DNA of 35,667 nt, taken from positions 1 to 35,667 of the forward strand of contig CANDEV010000026.1 of the NCBI GenBank assembly GCA_947383835.1. The letters run 5' to 3'. The stretch is from an uncultured Clostridia bacterium. Its GTDB lineage: Bacteria; Bacillota; Clostridia; Oscillospirales; Ruminococcaceae. Made by a program: the position numbers and the translations under genes. The notes below the pieces were generated by a model. The model did not search any database, was not told the origin of the DNA, and saw only the letters and a list, made by a program, of their open reading frames with translations. This document shows, in pieces, positions 24,752 to 31,201 of the stretch (its first letter is position 1; each line of letters begins with the position of its first letter).

Positions 24752-24775
24752 TTCATAAACTATTTAATTTATGAA
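24752..24775. promoter_or_regulatory. A+T-rich inverted repeat between ahcY and the second RHH gene
   Basis: TTCATAAA and TTTATGAA, perfect 8-bp arms 8 bases apart. No T-run follows, so an operator for the downstream RHH protein is as likely as a weak terminator of ahcY. A TATAAT lies at 24802-24807 without a clear -35. Confidence 0.45.
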
Positions 24776-24886
24776 AGTGCTTCCTATCTTTGCTGTGTCT
24801 ATATAATAACATAGGTGGTAGCACCTTGTCGATGTATATTTTGTGTTTATACTATGAATTATTTATCAAGAATGGAGTGTAATATT

Positions 24887-25075
24887 TTGGAAGAAAAGTA
24901 TATTGAACGTCCGAAAAGATTTGATAAGAATGAGTATAACAAAACACATTTTAAACAATTCAATGTAAAAATCAAACCTGCATTGTCAGAACGTATAAAC
25001 AGCTATTGCAATGATTTAGGTATTAGCAAGGCGGAATTTTTACAAAAAGCTATTGATGTATTAGAAAATCAATAG
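24887..25075 (+). CDS. Second small ribbon-helix-helix-like protein
   Basis: 62 residues from TTG 24887, chosen for GGAGTG at 24874-24879 (7-base spacing); ATG 24872 in the same frame is an alternative without a site. After a charged N-terminus comes a beta strand (FKQFNVKIKPALSERI) and helices (INSYCNDLGISKAEFLQKAIDVLE) in the ribbon-helix-helix pattern. It is unlike the RHH protein at 23232 apart from this fold. Its target is unknown; the palindrome at 24752-24775 is a candidate. A+T-rich, standing alone, so possibly a remnant of a mobile element. Confidence 0.65.
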   Translation: MEEKYIERPKRFDKNEYNKTHFKQFNVKIKPALSERINSYCNDLGISKAEFLQKAIDVLENQ

Positions 25076-25158
25076 CAGCATCACAGTGAAGGCTGTTATC
25101 ACGTAACACATTTATAAGGTGCAAAGGGGCATATTTACATTTTAATTATAAAAAAAAC

Positions 25159-25187
25159 TTGAAATTAGGAATAATCTATGTTATAAT
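25159..25187 (+). promoter_or_regulatory. Promoter of the CheW-like gene
   Basis: TTGAAA at 25159-25164 and TATAAT at 25182-25187, 17-base spacer. The leader to ATG 25287 is about 93 bases. Confidence 0.8.
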
Positions 25188-25286
25188 GTTCTACAATGAA
25201 TTCGGCGGCAAGAGATATATGCGCGGCTTTCGGCTTTGCAGCTATCCTCTTATATTCTGATTTCTATTATTATGAGGAGGGCTACT

Positions 25287-26087
25287 ATGGCTGAAAATGA
25301 GAATTTAACCGCTTCGGAGCTGCCTTGGCTTATTTTTACTTTGAACGGCAATGCTTACGCTGTGAACAGCAAATATGCTAACGGTATCGAGATGAAATCC
25401 GACAGGATCACTCCGCTTCCGAAAGCTCCCGACGTTTACTGCGGCATGGTGGAGCGCAGGGGAGAGGTGTATCCGCTTTTGAATATGCGCAAGGTTTTCG
25501 GTTTTAAATCATTTGACGAAGAGCTTGCGGAATTTAAAAAGCTTGTGGAGGACAAGATCGCGGATGAAAAAAAATGGTTCAGCGCGTTTATTTCACAGAT
25601 TGAAAACGGCGGAAACGTACATACCGTAAAGCAGCAGAACAACAACCAGTTTTTTGATAAGCTTTCCGGATACGGCAGTGCGGTAAGCGCAAAGCTGCCA
25701 AAGGCTAAAAGGGCTTATTCCGAGCTTTCGGGGATATTGAACAGTATGTCGGCGGCAAGTCCCGAAGAGAAAGATATTCTTTTGAACAGAATAAAAAATG
25801 AGGCGTTTAAGCAGGTGCTTATTGCACTGGACGAAATTGTAAAGGCACAGGAAAATTCTTTCAGAGAAATTGTCGTGGTCATATCCAACGGCGAGCAGAT
25901 GATTGGTCTGCTTGTGGATCAGGTGCTTGCGGTGGATAAAATACGCTACGTCAGCGGCAGCGACAGAATGAGAACGCTCATGCAGTCAAAATTTTTTGCG
26001 GGAGTTGCCAAAAATGACAAGATAGACCTTGAGATTCTTGTAATAAACGAGGACGAGCTTTTAACGCTTTCCAACGTTGAAAAATAG
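25287..26087 (+). CDS. CheW-like chemotaxis coupling protein with internal insertion
   Basis: 266 residues from ATG 25287, GAGGAGGG 6-8 bases upstream. The N-terminal part (PWLIFTLNGNAYAVNSKYANGI, PDVYCGMVERRGEVYPLLNMRKVFG) is the first half of a CheW fold, the adaptor between receptors and the CheA kinase. The second half follows near residue 190 (FREIVVVISNGEQMIGLLVDQVLAVDKI, LEILVINEDELL). Between lie ~120 mostly helical residues (EKKWFSAFISQIENGG, FFDKLSGYGS, PKAKRAYSELSGILNSM) that recall the chemoreceptor zinc-binding (CZB) domain, though its His and Cys ligands are absent. Likely works with the chemoreceptor at 21443. It ends at a perfect palindromic terminator. Confidence 0.82.
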   Translation: MAENENLTASELPWLIFTLNGNAYAVNSKYANGIEMKSDRITPLPKAPDVYCGMVERRGEVYPLLNMRKVFGFKSFDEELAEFKKLVEDKIADEKKWFSAFISQIENGGNVHTVKQQNNNQFFDKLSGYGSAVSAKLPKAKRAYSELSGILNSMSAASPEEKDILLNRIKNEAFKQVLIALDEIVKAQENSFREIVVVISNGEQMIGLLVDQVLAVDKIRYVSGSDRMRTLMQSKFFAGVAKNDKIDLEILVINEDELLTLSNVEK

Positions 26088-26125
26088 TGCGTCAGGTATT
26101 AAGAACAATTTTATCAGCACCATAA

Positions 26126-26170
26126 GGCAGGTAATGTACAGCGCTGTACATTACCTGCCTGTTTGTTTTC
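26126..26170 (+). terminator. Terminator of the CheW-like gene
   Basis: A perfect 34-base palindrome: GGCAGGTAATGTACAGC followed at once by its inverse (26126-26159), then TGTTTGTTTTC. The stem is 17 bp, minus the few bases lost to the loop. Confidence 0.85.
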
Positions 26171-26226
26171 ATTCATAGCCGCACACGAAGCGCCTTTTAT
26201 GCATATTATGGGTAAGGAACTAATAC

Positions 26227-26391
26227 TAGAGCGTGTTCACATAAACCGTGACGCACGTCTTTTTGGCAAATTTTGCTGTATTTTGCGTTAAAAATCCTTG
26301 AAATACGGGCGTATTCCTGCGGATTTTTGCCTTAAATACGACAAAATTATGCTCAAAAATCCGCATATCAGCTTTATGTGAACACGCTCTA
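26227..26391. repeat. Miniature inverted-repeat element, family 1, copy B
   Basis: 165 bases with perfect 19-bp ends: TAGAGCGTGTTCACATAAA and its inverse. The outer TA on each side can be read as a TA target duplication around 17-bp ends, as left by IS630/Tc1-type transposases. The core matches copy A at 11632. Non-coding. Confidence 0.82.
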
Positions 26392-26393
26392 AT

Positions 26394-26480
26394 CTCCAAT
26401 CAAAAGTGCAGATAAAAAATCTGCACAAAAATCATATAGGCAAATTTTTATGCAGATTTTTTGAATACGCTTTTAGGAGC
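26394..26480. repeat. Miniature inverted repeat, family 2, copy C
   Basis: Begins two bases after family 1 copy B. CTCCAATCAAAAGTGCAGAT and inner GCACAAAAATCATATAGGC, AAATTTTTATGCAGATTTTTTG, then CGCTTTTAGGAG match copies A and B; the right end has lost part of its inverted repeat. It occupies the region where a dpaA promoter would be expected. Confidence 0.65.
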
Positions 26481-26519
26481 AAATCAGTATTACTACCCTT
26501 TCAGAAAGGAAGTTTTTAT

Positions 26520-27422
26520 ATGAAAAGAACTTTTTTGATTGCAGGCGGAGACCTGCGCTTTGCCGCTCTTGCCGGAGTTCTTGCCGAGGGTAACCGTGTT
26601 TATGCCGTGGGCTTTGACAGAAATGTGACAATGTCCCATAAGGTTAGGTTAGCTGACAGCGTTTCGGCAGTTGGGGAACGGGTCGATTGTCTTATTCTTC
26701 CTCTGCCGGCTTCGGCGGACGGAGTTACGGTCAGCACGCCTTTTTCCGGCAGGAGCATTTCACTTGAAAGTCTCTCCCATACCATAAAGGAAAACGGCGT
26801 AGTGCTCGGCGGGATGATCTCTCCCGAGGCGGAAAAGATTTTTGCCGAAAAAAATATATCCGTGGCGGACTATGCCAAGCGCGAGGAATTTGCCGTCCTC
26901 AATGCCGTAGCAACGGCAGAGGGCGCGGTTCAGGTCGCCATGGAGGAGCTTGCCACTACCATTTCGGGCAGAAAAATACTTATTCTCGGCGCCGGACGAA
27001 TAGCAAAGGTGCTCATTGGCGTTCTGAGCGGTTTTCACTCAAAAATTACCGTTGCGGCAAGAAAATGCTCCGACCTTGCATGGGCAAACGTTTACGGCTG
27101 CGAAAGCTGTCACATTAATAATATAGACGGAATTCTCGGCAGCTTCGATATTATTTTCAATACCGTACCCGCCGTAATACTGGACGAAAGCAGACTTAAA
27201 AAAATAAACAAAAGCTGCCTTGTTATAGACCTTGCTTCAAAGCCGGGAGGTGTCGATTTTGATACGGCGGGAAGCCTCGGAGTACGCACCGTGTGGCTGC
27301 TTTCGCTGCCGGGAAAGGTCGCGCCGATAACATCGGGCAAGGTGATTGCCGACACCGTGAATAATATTCTCGCCGAGATGATCGACGCAGATATTGGGGA
27401 AGGGGGCGAATGCGGTGGCTGA
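26520..27422 (+). CDS. dpaA: Dipicolinate synthase subunit A
   Basis: 300 residues from ATG 26520 with AGAAAGGAAG upstream (8 bases); an upstream ATG at 26406 would run through repeat copy C. DpaA (SpoVFA) and DpaB make dipicolinic acid, the Ca-bound spore core compound, in the mother cell. Seen: an N-terminal nucleotide-binding-like segment (FLIAGGDLRFAALAGVL), MISPEA, the Rossmann motif KILILGAGRIAKVLIGVL (about 158) and DLASKPGGVDF. Length is normal. The last codons overlap the dpaB start by 8 bases, so the two are coupled. No sigma-K-like promoter is clear between the repeats and the gene. Confidence 0.93.
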   Translation: MKRTFLIAGGDLRFAALAGVLAEGNRVYAVGFDRNVTMSHKVRLADSVSAVGERVDCLILPLPASADGVTVSTPFSGRSISLESLSHTIKENGVVLGGMISPEAEKIFAEKNISVADYAKREEFAVLNAVATAEGAVQVAMEELATTISGRKILILGAGRIAKVLIGVLSGFHSKITVAARKCSDLAWANVYGCESCHINNIDGILGSFDIIFNTVPAVILDESRLKKINKSCLVIDLASKPGGVDFDTAGSLGVRTVWLLSLPGKVAPITSGKVIADTVNNILAEMIDADIGEGGECGG

Positions 27423-27819
27423 AATAGATATGCTTAAGGGCAAAAGGATAGGCTTTGCGGTATGCGGTTCATTTTGTACGTTCAAAAAGGCGTTTGCAGA
27501 GCTTGAAAGGCTTATCGGTGCAGGTGCGGACGTTACCGCAATAATGTCCTTTAACGCCGCAGGGCTTGACACCCGCTTCGGCAAAGCTTCGGAGCATATA
27601 GAGTACCTTGAAAGAATTACCCAAAAAAGAGTAATAAAAACCATTGAGGACGCCGAACCTGTAGGTCCTAAAAAAATGTTTGATGCAATGATAATTGCGC
27701 CCTGTACGGGAAATACCCTTGCAAAGCTTGCCTACGGGATAATAGACACAGCGGTCATTGAAAAACGGAAATTTTTCAGGGCAGACAGCCTGTGCTGCCT
27801 GATCATCTGCCCAATATAA
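27415..27819 (+). pseudogene. dpaB: 5' part of dipicolinate synthase subunit B, split by an integrated element
   Basis: Start GTG 27415 with GGGGAAGGGGG upstream, overlapping dpaA. The product is a flavoprotein-like subunit (about 200 residues in full). Residues 1-114 match DpaB/SpoVFB well: GKRIGFAVCGSFCTFKKAF, DAEPVGPKKMFDAMIIAPCTG, NTLAKLAYGIIDTAV. At the codon after DTAV (about 27757) family similarity ends; family members continue with a segment like T-M-A-x-K-A. The frame then reads 20 element-derived codons (IEKRKFFRADSL...) to a stop at 27819. The missing 3' half should be beyond the right end of the element, outside the window. Not functional unless the element is excised. Confidence 0.9.
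27745..27765. other. Left junction (attL) of the integrated element in dpaB
   Basis: The switch from dpaB to element sequence occurs at GACACAGCGGTCATTG, 27745-27760, judged from loss of DpaB similarity. An inverted repeat GGGCAGA ... TCTGCCC (27779-27785, 27806-27812) lies just inside, overlapping the recombinase stop. The exact crossover bases cannot be fixed without attR. Confidence 0.7.
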
Positions 27820-29425
27820 AAACGCTGAGAGTCCTACCGTTCCATACGATTTTTTTTATGTTCTGTCGTATGAAACGCCGCTTGTATTCAACACTTAGAT
27901 TGTCAAAATTTTCCTTAAAATACATAAATGCTTTTTTTGTCGTATCAAAGCGATGCCCAGCTTGCTTATTTCCCTCTTCGATAAGTTTGAGCCGCTTGAT
28001 TTCATTGTCCGCTGCGGTTATCGTGTTATTTATTGAAGATATTTCTTTATTTATGTATTGAATTGTTGTCGTATTTACATCTGCGGTCAATGCCTTTATA
28101 AGCGCGCTTATCTCTTTTTGCTTTTTTGCCTTTATTTCTTCTTGATTTTTTATAAGCTCGCTTGTGTCCGCTTTAAAATTTGACTTAGATAATTTATCCA
28201 AATATCTGTTAAAGATATTATCGGGTATGTCATAATTTAAAAGAATACTGCATATAAGCTTATCTGCCGCCATTCCGTTTAAATTATAGCAGTCGCATTT
28301 CTCTTTTTTACTTCGTTCCTTTAATTCACACATATATGAATATGGTTTGATACCTTTTTTATTGACACGGTGATACTTGGGACGCATATGGCTGCCGCAC
28401 TCGCAAAACAGTATTCCCGACAGCAACGCGTTAGGATTGTGACTTTGCTTGTACTTGATTTTACTGTCGGCATTTTCTTCCAAAATGCCTTGTACTTCAA
28501 CCCATTCCTCGCCCGAAATTAAGCCTTTATGTCTGCCAACGGCTATTATCCATTCCTTGCGGTCGTTTATAATGCGTTCGCCGCCTCTTGACGTTTCTGT
28601 TTTACTGTAGCCCATAAATCCGTGGCTGCCGTCGCATTCTTCCTTTGAAGCAGCAATATCACAGCCTTGAATATTAAAGTAATCGTATGCAAATTCGTCA
28701 GCCGTACAGTAAACAGGATTTGTAAGTATGGTGCGTATTGTTGTTACATAAAATTGACAATCATTTTGAGTAGTTATTTTACGGTTAAGCAGATATGTTT
28801 CAAGCTTTTTCATTGAACGGAATTCTCTGAACTTTTTGTACATCAGCTTGACGGTTTCAAGCTGTACACAATTTTCTGTCAGCTTGCAACATTTTCTGCT
28901 TACTCCTTTGTCGTCAATATAATCTACCTTTTCGGAATCAAAGCCCAACGGCGTTGTTCCGCCGAGCCAACGTCCTGTTTTGGCAAGCATATACATATTG
29001 TCTTTGACACGTTCGGCAATAGTTTCTCTTTCAAGCTGAGCGAAAACAGCGGCTATATTCATCATTGCTCTGCCCATAGGCGTTGATGTATCGAATTGCT
29101 CTTTGATTGACACAAAAGCCGTTTTATATCCGTTCAATTTATCTATCAGCCCTGCAAAATCGCCAACGTTACGGCTTATTCTGTCAAGTCTGTATACTAC
29201 TATTACATCAAACGGTACTTTCTTTTCGATTTCCATAAGGCTTTTGAACTGCGGTCTGTTAAGGGATTGTCCTGAAAAGCCCTCGTCCTCAAAAACAGAG
29301 ATATTATCTTCCGCGGCTTCGGGGAAATGACTGAAAATGTAGCTGCGACACATATCAATCTGATTTTCAATAGACTCGCCTTTGCCAGTAAACTTAGATT
29401 TTCTTGAGTATATTGCTATTTGCAC
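27803..29425 (-). CDS. Large serine recombinase (integrase/excisionase of the element)
   Basis: 540 residues from GTG 29425, chosen because GGGGGTG precedes it by 6 bases; an ATG at 29440 is also in frame. It catalyses insertion and excision through a Ser-DNA link. Resolvase domain: IAIYSRKS with the catalytic Ser10, FEDEGFSGQSLNRPQF, VVYRLDRISRN, and FAQLERETIAERV. Then the recombinase domain (LGFDSEKV, MKKLETYLLNRKI, ILTNPVYCTADEF), a zinc ribbon (GILFCECGSHMRP, MCELKERSKKEKCDC) and a long coiled coil (LIKNQEEIKAKKQKEISALI). The stop lies ~46 bases from the dpaB junction. Its own consensus promoter suggests vegetative expression. Confidence 0.95.
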   Translation of the reverse strand: MQIAIYSRKSKFTGKGESIENQIDMCRSYIFSHFPEAAEDNISVFEDEGFSGQSLNRPQFKSLMEIEKKVPFDVIVVYRLDRISRNVGDFAGLIDKLNGYKTAFVSIKEQFDTSTPMGRAMMNIAAVFAQLERETIAERVKDNMYMLAKTGRWLGGTTPLGFDSEKVDYIDDKGVSRKCCKLTENCVQLETVKLMYKKFREFRSMKKLETYLLNRKITTQNDCQFYVTTIRTILTNPVYCTADEFAYDYFNIQGCDIAASKEECDGSHGFMGYSKTETSRGGERIINDRKEWIIAVGRHKGLISGEEWVEVQGILEENADSKIKYKQSHNPNALLSGILFCECGSHMRPKYHRVNKKGIKPYSYMCELKERSKKEKCDCYNLNGMAADKLICSILLNYDIPDNIFNRYLDKLSKSNFKADTSELIKNQEEIKAKKQKEISALIKALTADVNTTTIQYINKEISSINNTITAADNEIKRLKLIEEGNKQAGHRFDTTKKAFMYFKENFDNLSVEYKRRFIRQNIKKIVWNGRTLSVFILGR

Positions 29426-29459
29426 GTAAAACACCCCCATTATAACATTTAATAATATA

Positions 29460-29488
29460 ATTATAACATACTTAAATAAGAATGTCAA
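29460..29488 (-). promoter_or_regulatory. Consensus promoter of the recombinase gene
   Basis: On the minus strand TTGACA (29488-29483) and TATAAT (29465-29460) with a 17-base spacer; start near 29453. This is a vegetative-type promoter, without sigma-E or sigma-K features. Confidence 0.85.
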
Positions 29489-29579
29489 GAGGTTTTAGAA
29501 AAATAAATTTTATATTTTTGACTTTGTGATATTTATTATAGTATATAATGAATCAGTTTTCTACCAAGTAAATTCAAAT

Positions 29580-29649
29580 TTGTATTTCAAACCAAATAAT
29601 TGCATTTCAGGACAAATAGATTGACAAAAGACTTATAAAAATATATACT
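29580..29649 (+). promoter_or_regulatory. agrB promoter with tandem direct repeats upstream
   Basis: TTGACA at 29621-29626 and TATACT at 29644-29649, 17-base spacer. Directly upstream are two 20-base tandem repeats: TTGTATTTCAAACCAAATAA (29580-29599) and TTGCATTTCAGGACAAATAG (29600-29619), 15 of 20 identical. Two turns of helix apart, they could bind an activator or repressor, perhaps the Xre protein at 30275. Confidence 0.75.
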
Positions 29650-29687
29650 AAAATCATAACTTTATTATAAAGTAGGAAGTGATAAGG

Positions 29688-30278
29688 TTGGAAAAGATTA
29701 TAGATAAAATAATCGAAAAAATGAAAAACAGCGATTCACTGTCTGCCGATGAGGAGATTGTGCGTTACGGTCTTGATATAATGATTACAAAATTTATTTT
29801 TACCGTATCAATAGCTGTTGTCGGACTTTTGATGAAAAGCTTTTTCGAGGGCGTTGTTTTTACTGCTGCGTATTCTTTGGTGCGTCAGTACGGCGGTGGA
29901 AGTCACGCAAAAACAAGAATAGGGTGCTACATACGCTCAATGCTGACTTTTGCGGCGGCGCTTGTAATAATTAATTCGGTCGGATATTTACCCATTCTTA
30001 CCGTTCCCCTTTCTGTGCTGACAGTAGCTTCTGTTGTTTATATATTTTTTGCTGCGCCTATTGACAGTGAAAATAAGCGTTTGGACAGTGATGAAATAAG
30101 AGTTTACGGGCGAAAAGCAAGGATTATGGCATCTGCAATGCTTGTTGTTTCGGTTATATTGCTTTTACTGAAATTCAATATATTTGCGTTTTCAGCAATG
30201 ACGGGAATAATTGTATCAGCTTTCTTAATGGTTGTAGGTCAGATTGAAAATTACAGAAGCGGAGAAAATAAATTATGA
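29688..30278 (+). CDS. AgrB-like peptide-processing membrane protease
   Basis: 196 residues from TTG 29688 (site TAGGAAGTG, 7 bases); GTG 29679 is too close to the site. AgrB proteins cut and cyclise the AgrD signal peptide in the membrane. The core SLVRQYGGGSHAKTRIGCY contains the family catalytic His and Cys, seven residues apart. Four to six membrane spans surround it (for example FIFTVSIAVVGLLM, LTFAAALVIINSVGYL, MLVVSVILLLLKFNIF). The protein is of normal length and looks intact. No AgrD-like ORF is visible beside it and no AgrC/AgrA pair is in the window. Its stop overlaps the Xre gene start (ATGA), so the two form a unit. Confidence 0.88.
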   Translation: MEKIIDKIIEKMKNSDSLSADEEIVRYGLDIMITKFIFTVSIAVVGLLMKSFFEGVVFTAAYSLVRQYGGGSHAKTRIGCYIRSMLTFAAALVIINSVGYLPILTVPLSVLTVASVVYIFFAAPIDSENKRLDSDEIRVYGRKARIMASAMLVVSVILLLLKFNIFAFSAMTGIIVSAFLMVVGQIENYRSGENKL

Positions 30279-30631
30279 ACAATGAAACATTCGGTAAGTA
30301 TGTTTCATATCTTCGTACAGACAGGGATTTAACTCTTAGAGAGCTTGCGGAAATGATAGGATTATCACCGTATTATCTATGCTCAATTGAAAATGGCAGG
30401 AGAACAAATCCAAATATAAAGACGCTTGGGAAAATGTATCTTGCTCTTAAACTTCGTAAAGAGGAAATGGAGAAGCTGCTCGACCTTTACGCAAAAGCAA
30501 ACGGACAAGTCAGCGCGGATATTATTGATTATATAATGGAGAATGATGATACCCGATTTCAGCTTCGCAAAGCAAGAGACAGCGTTTCCCAACAGTATTG
30601 GAACATAGTTATTGAGAAAATAACAAAATGA
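30275..30631 (+). CDS. Xre-family helix-turn-helix regulator coupled to agrB
   Basis: 118 residues; the ATG overlaps the agrB stop. Residues ~7-62 form an Xre-type DNA-binding domain (YLRTDRDLTLRELAEMIGLSPYYLCSIENGRR), followed by a helical tail (EEMEKLLDLYAKANGQVSADI, then RKARDSVSQQYWNIVIEK). The tail may dimerise or sense a signal. Coupling to agrB implies joint function, for example a regulator responding to the processed peptide in place of an AgrC/AgrA system; this is inference. A likely target is the direct repeat at 29580-29619. Confidence 0.85.
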   Translation: MNNETFGKYVSYLRTDRDLTLRELAEMIGLSPYYLCSIENGRRTNPNIKTLGKMYLALKLRKEEMEKLLDLYAKANGQVSADIIDYIMENDDTRFQLRKARDSVSQQYWNIVIEKITK

Positions 30632-30662
30632 ATAGCGGTTTTCCGTTATTTATTTTGCGGCA

Positions 30663-30684
30663 ATGTTTCCTCGTCAGGAAACAT
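30663..30684 (+). promoter_or_regulatory. Hairpin just before the zinc-ribbon gene ribosome site
   Basis: ATGTTTCCT-cgtc-AGGAAACAT, a perfect 9-bp stem with 4-base loop, ends two bases before AAGGAGGTGAG. No T-run follows. It may protect the mRNA end or affect translation of the next gene. Confidence 0.5.
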
Positions 30685-30704
30685 CAAGGAGGTGAGCACA
30701 ATAA

Positions 30705-30914
30705 TTGATAGCAGTAAATTCTAACATAAGCATAACACATATGAAAAAGGTATGCTGTCCCGAATGTCACGGGAGAGTATGCGACGTGGTTGTTCTTGAA
30801 CAAGAAGTATGCCGTCATAAATATAGGGTTATTTTTGATGGGAACAGTGATTACCTTATAGCAATAAAATGTCAGAAGTGCGGTAAAGTTATCGGACTCG
30901 GCATTACACAATAA
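30705..30914 (+). CDS. Small zinc-ribbon protein
   Basis: 69 residues from TTG 30705, supported by the very strong site AAGGAGGTGAG (9 bases from its end); an ATG at 30741 gives a shorter 57-residue form. Two Cys pairs (VCCPEC and KCQKC, with further Cys and His between) should bind one zinc. The middle (YRVIFDGNSDYLIAI) is beta-rich. Such small zinc ribbons are common cargo in conjugative elements; function unknown. A DNA or RNA-binding role is only a guess. Confidence 0.65.
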   Translation: MIAVNSNISITHMKKVCCPECHGRVCDVVVLEQEVCRHKYRVIFDGNSDYLIAIKCQKCGKVIGLGITQ

Positions 30915-30996
30915 AATACTGAAAATTAAATACAGATACTTAGTACGAGTATCATCCTCTCTGATATGAAACAGGGGGTTGGCATATTGCCATTAA

Positions 30997-31051
30997 AACG
31001 GATAGAAACTTGACAGGTAGCTTTTAAAGCTATGTCAAATTTCTATCCGTT
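30997..31051 (+). promoter_or_regulatory. Large perfect-stem hairpin in the element
   Basis: AACGGATAGAAA pairs with TTTCTATCCGTT; inside it TTGACA pairs with TGTCAA, and the tip is the palindrome TAGCTTTTAAAGCTA. About 23 bp in total with one mismatch. It stands 10 bases before an intrinsic terminator in the 287-base gap before the sigma-like gene, so it may be part of an attenuator, a small RNA or an origin-like site. Further upstream are the small hairpins GATACT/AGTATC and GGCA/TGCC. Confidence 0.6.
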
Positions 31052-31060
31052 ATGTTTTGG

Positions 31061-31097
31061 AAAAACCTTTTCGCTTTAAAAGCGGAAAGGTTTTTTT
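31061..31097 (+). terminator. Strong intrinsic terminator
   Basis: AAAAACCTTT and AAAGGTTTTT with GCTTTTAAAAGC inside, followed by a run of seven T. It ends transcription from the agrB group before the sigma-like gene. Confidence 0.88.
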
Positions 31098-31201
31098 ATG
31101 TTTATACGTAAAATTTGGCTTTGTTACATAGGACGTTACCCATAGGAATTTTTATTTTTTTTTCAATCAACTAAAAAATAAAAATTTCGGAGGTAATTAT
31201 T

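Noticed and set aside
30632..30704. Possible AgrD peptide gene downstream of agrB-xre
   Set aside because: No ORF of suitable length or with the usual charged C-terminal tail; the only frame with the strong ribosome site is the zinc-ribbon gene.
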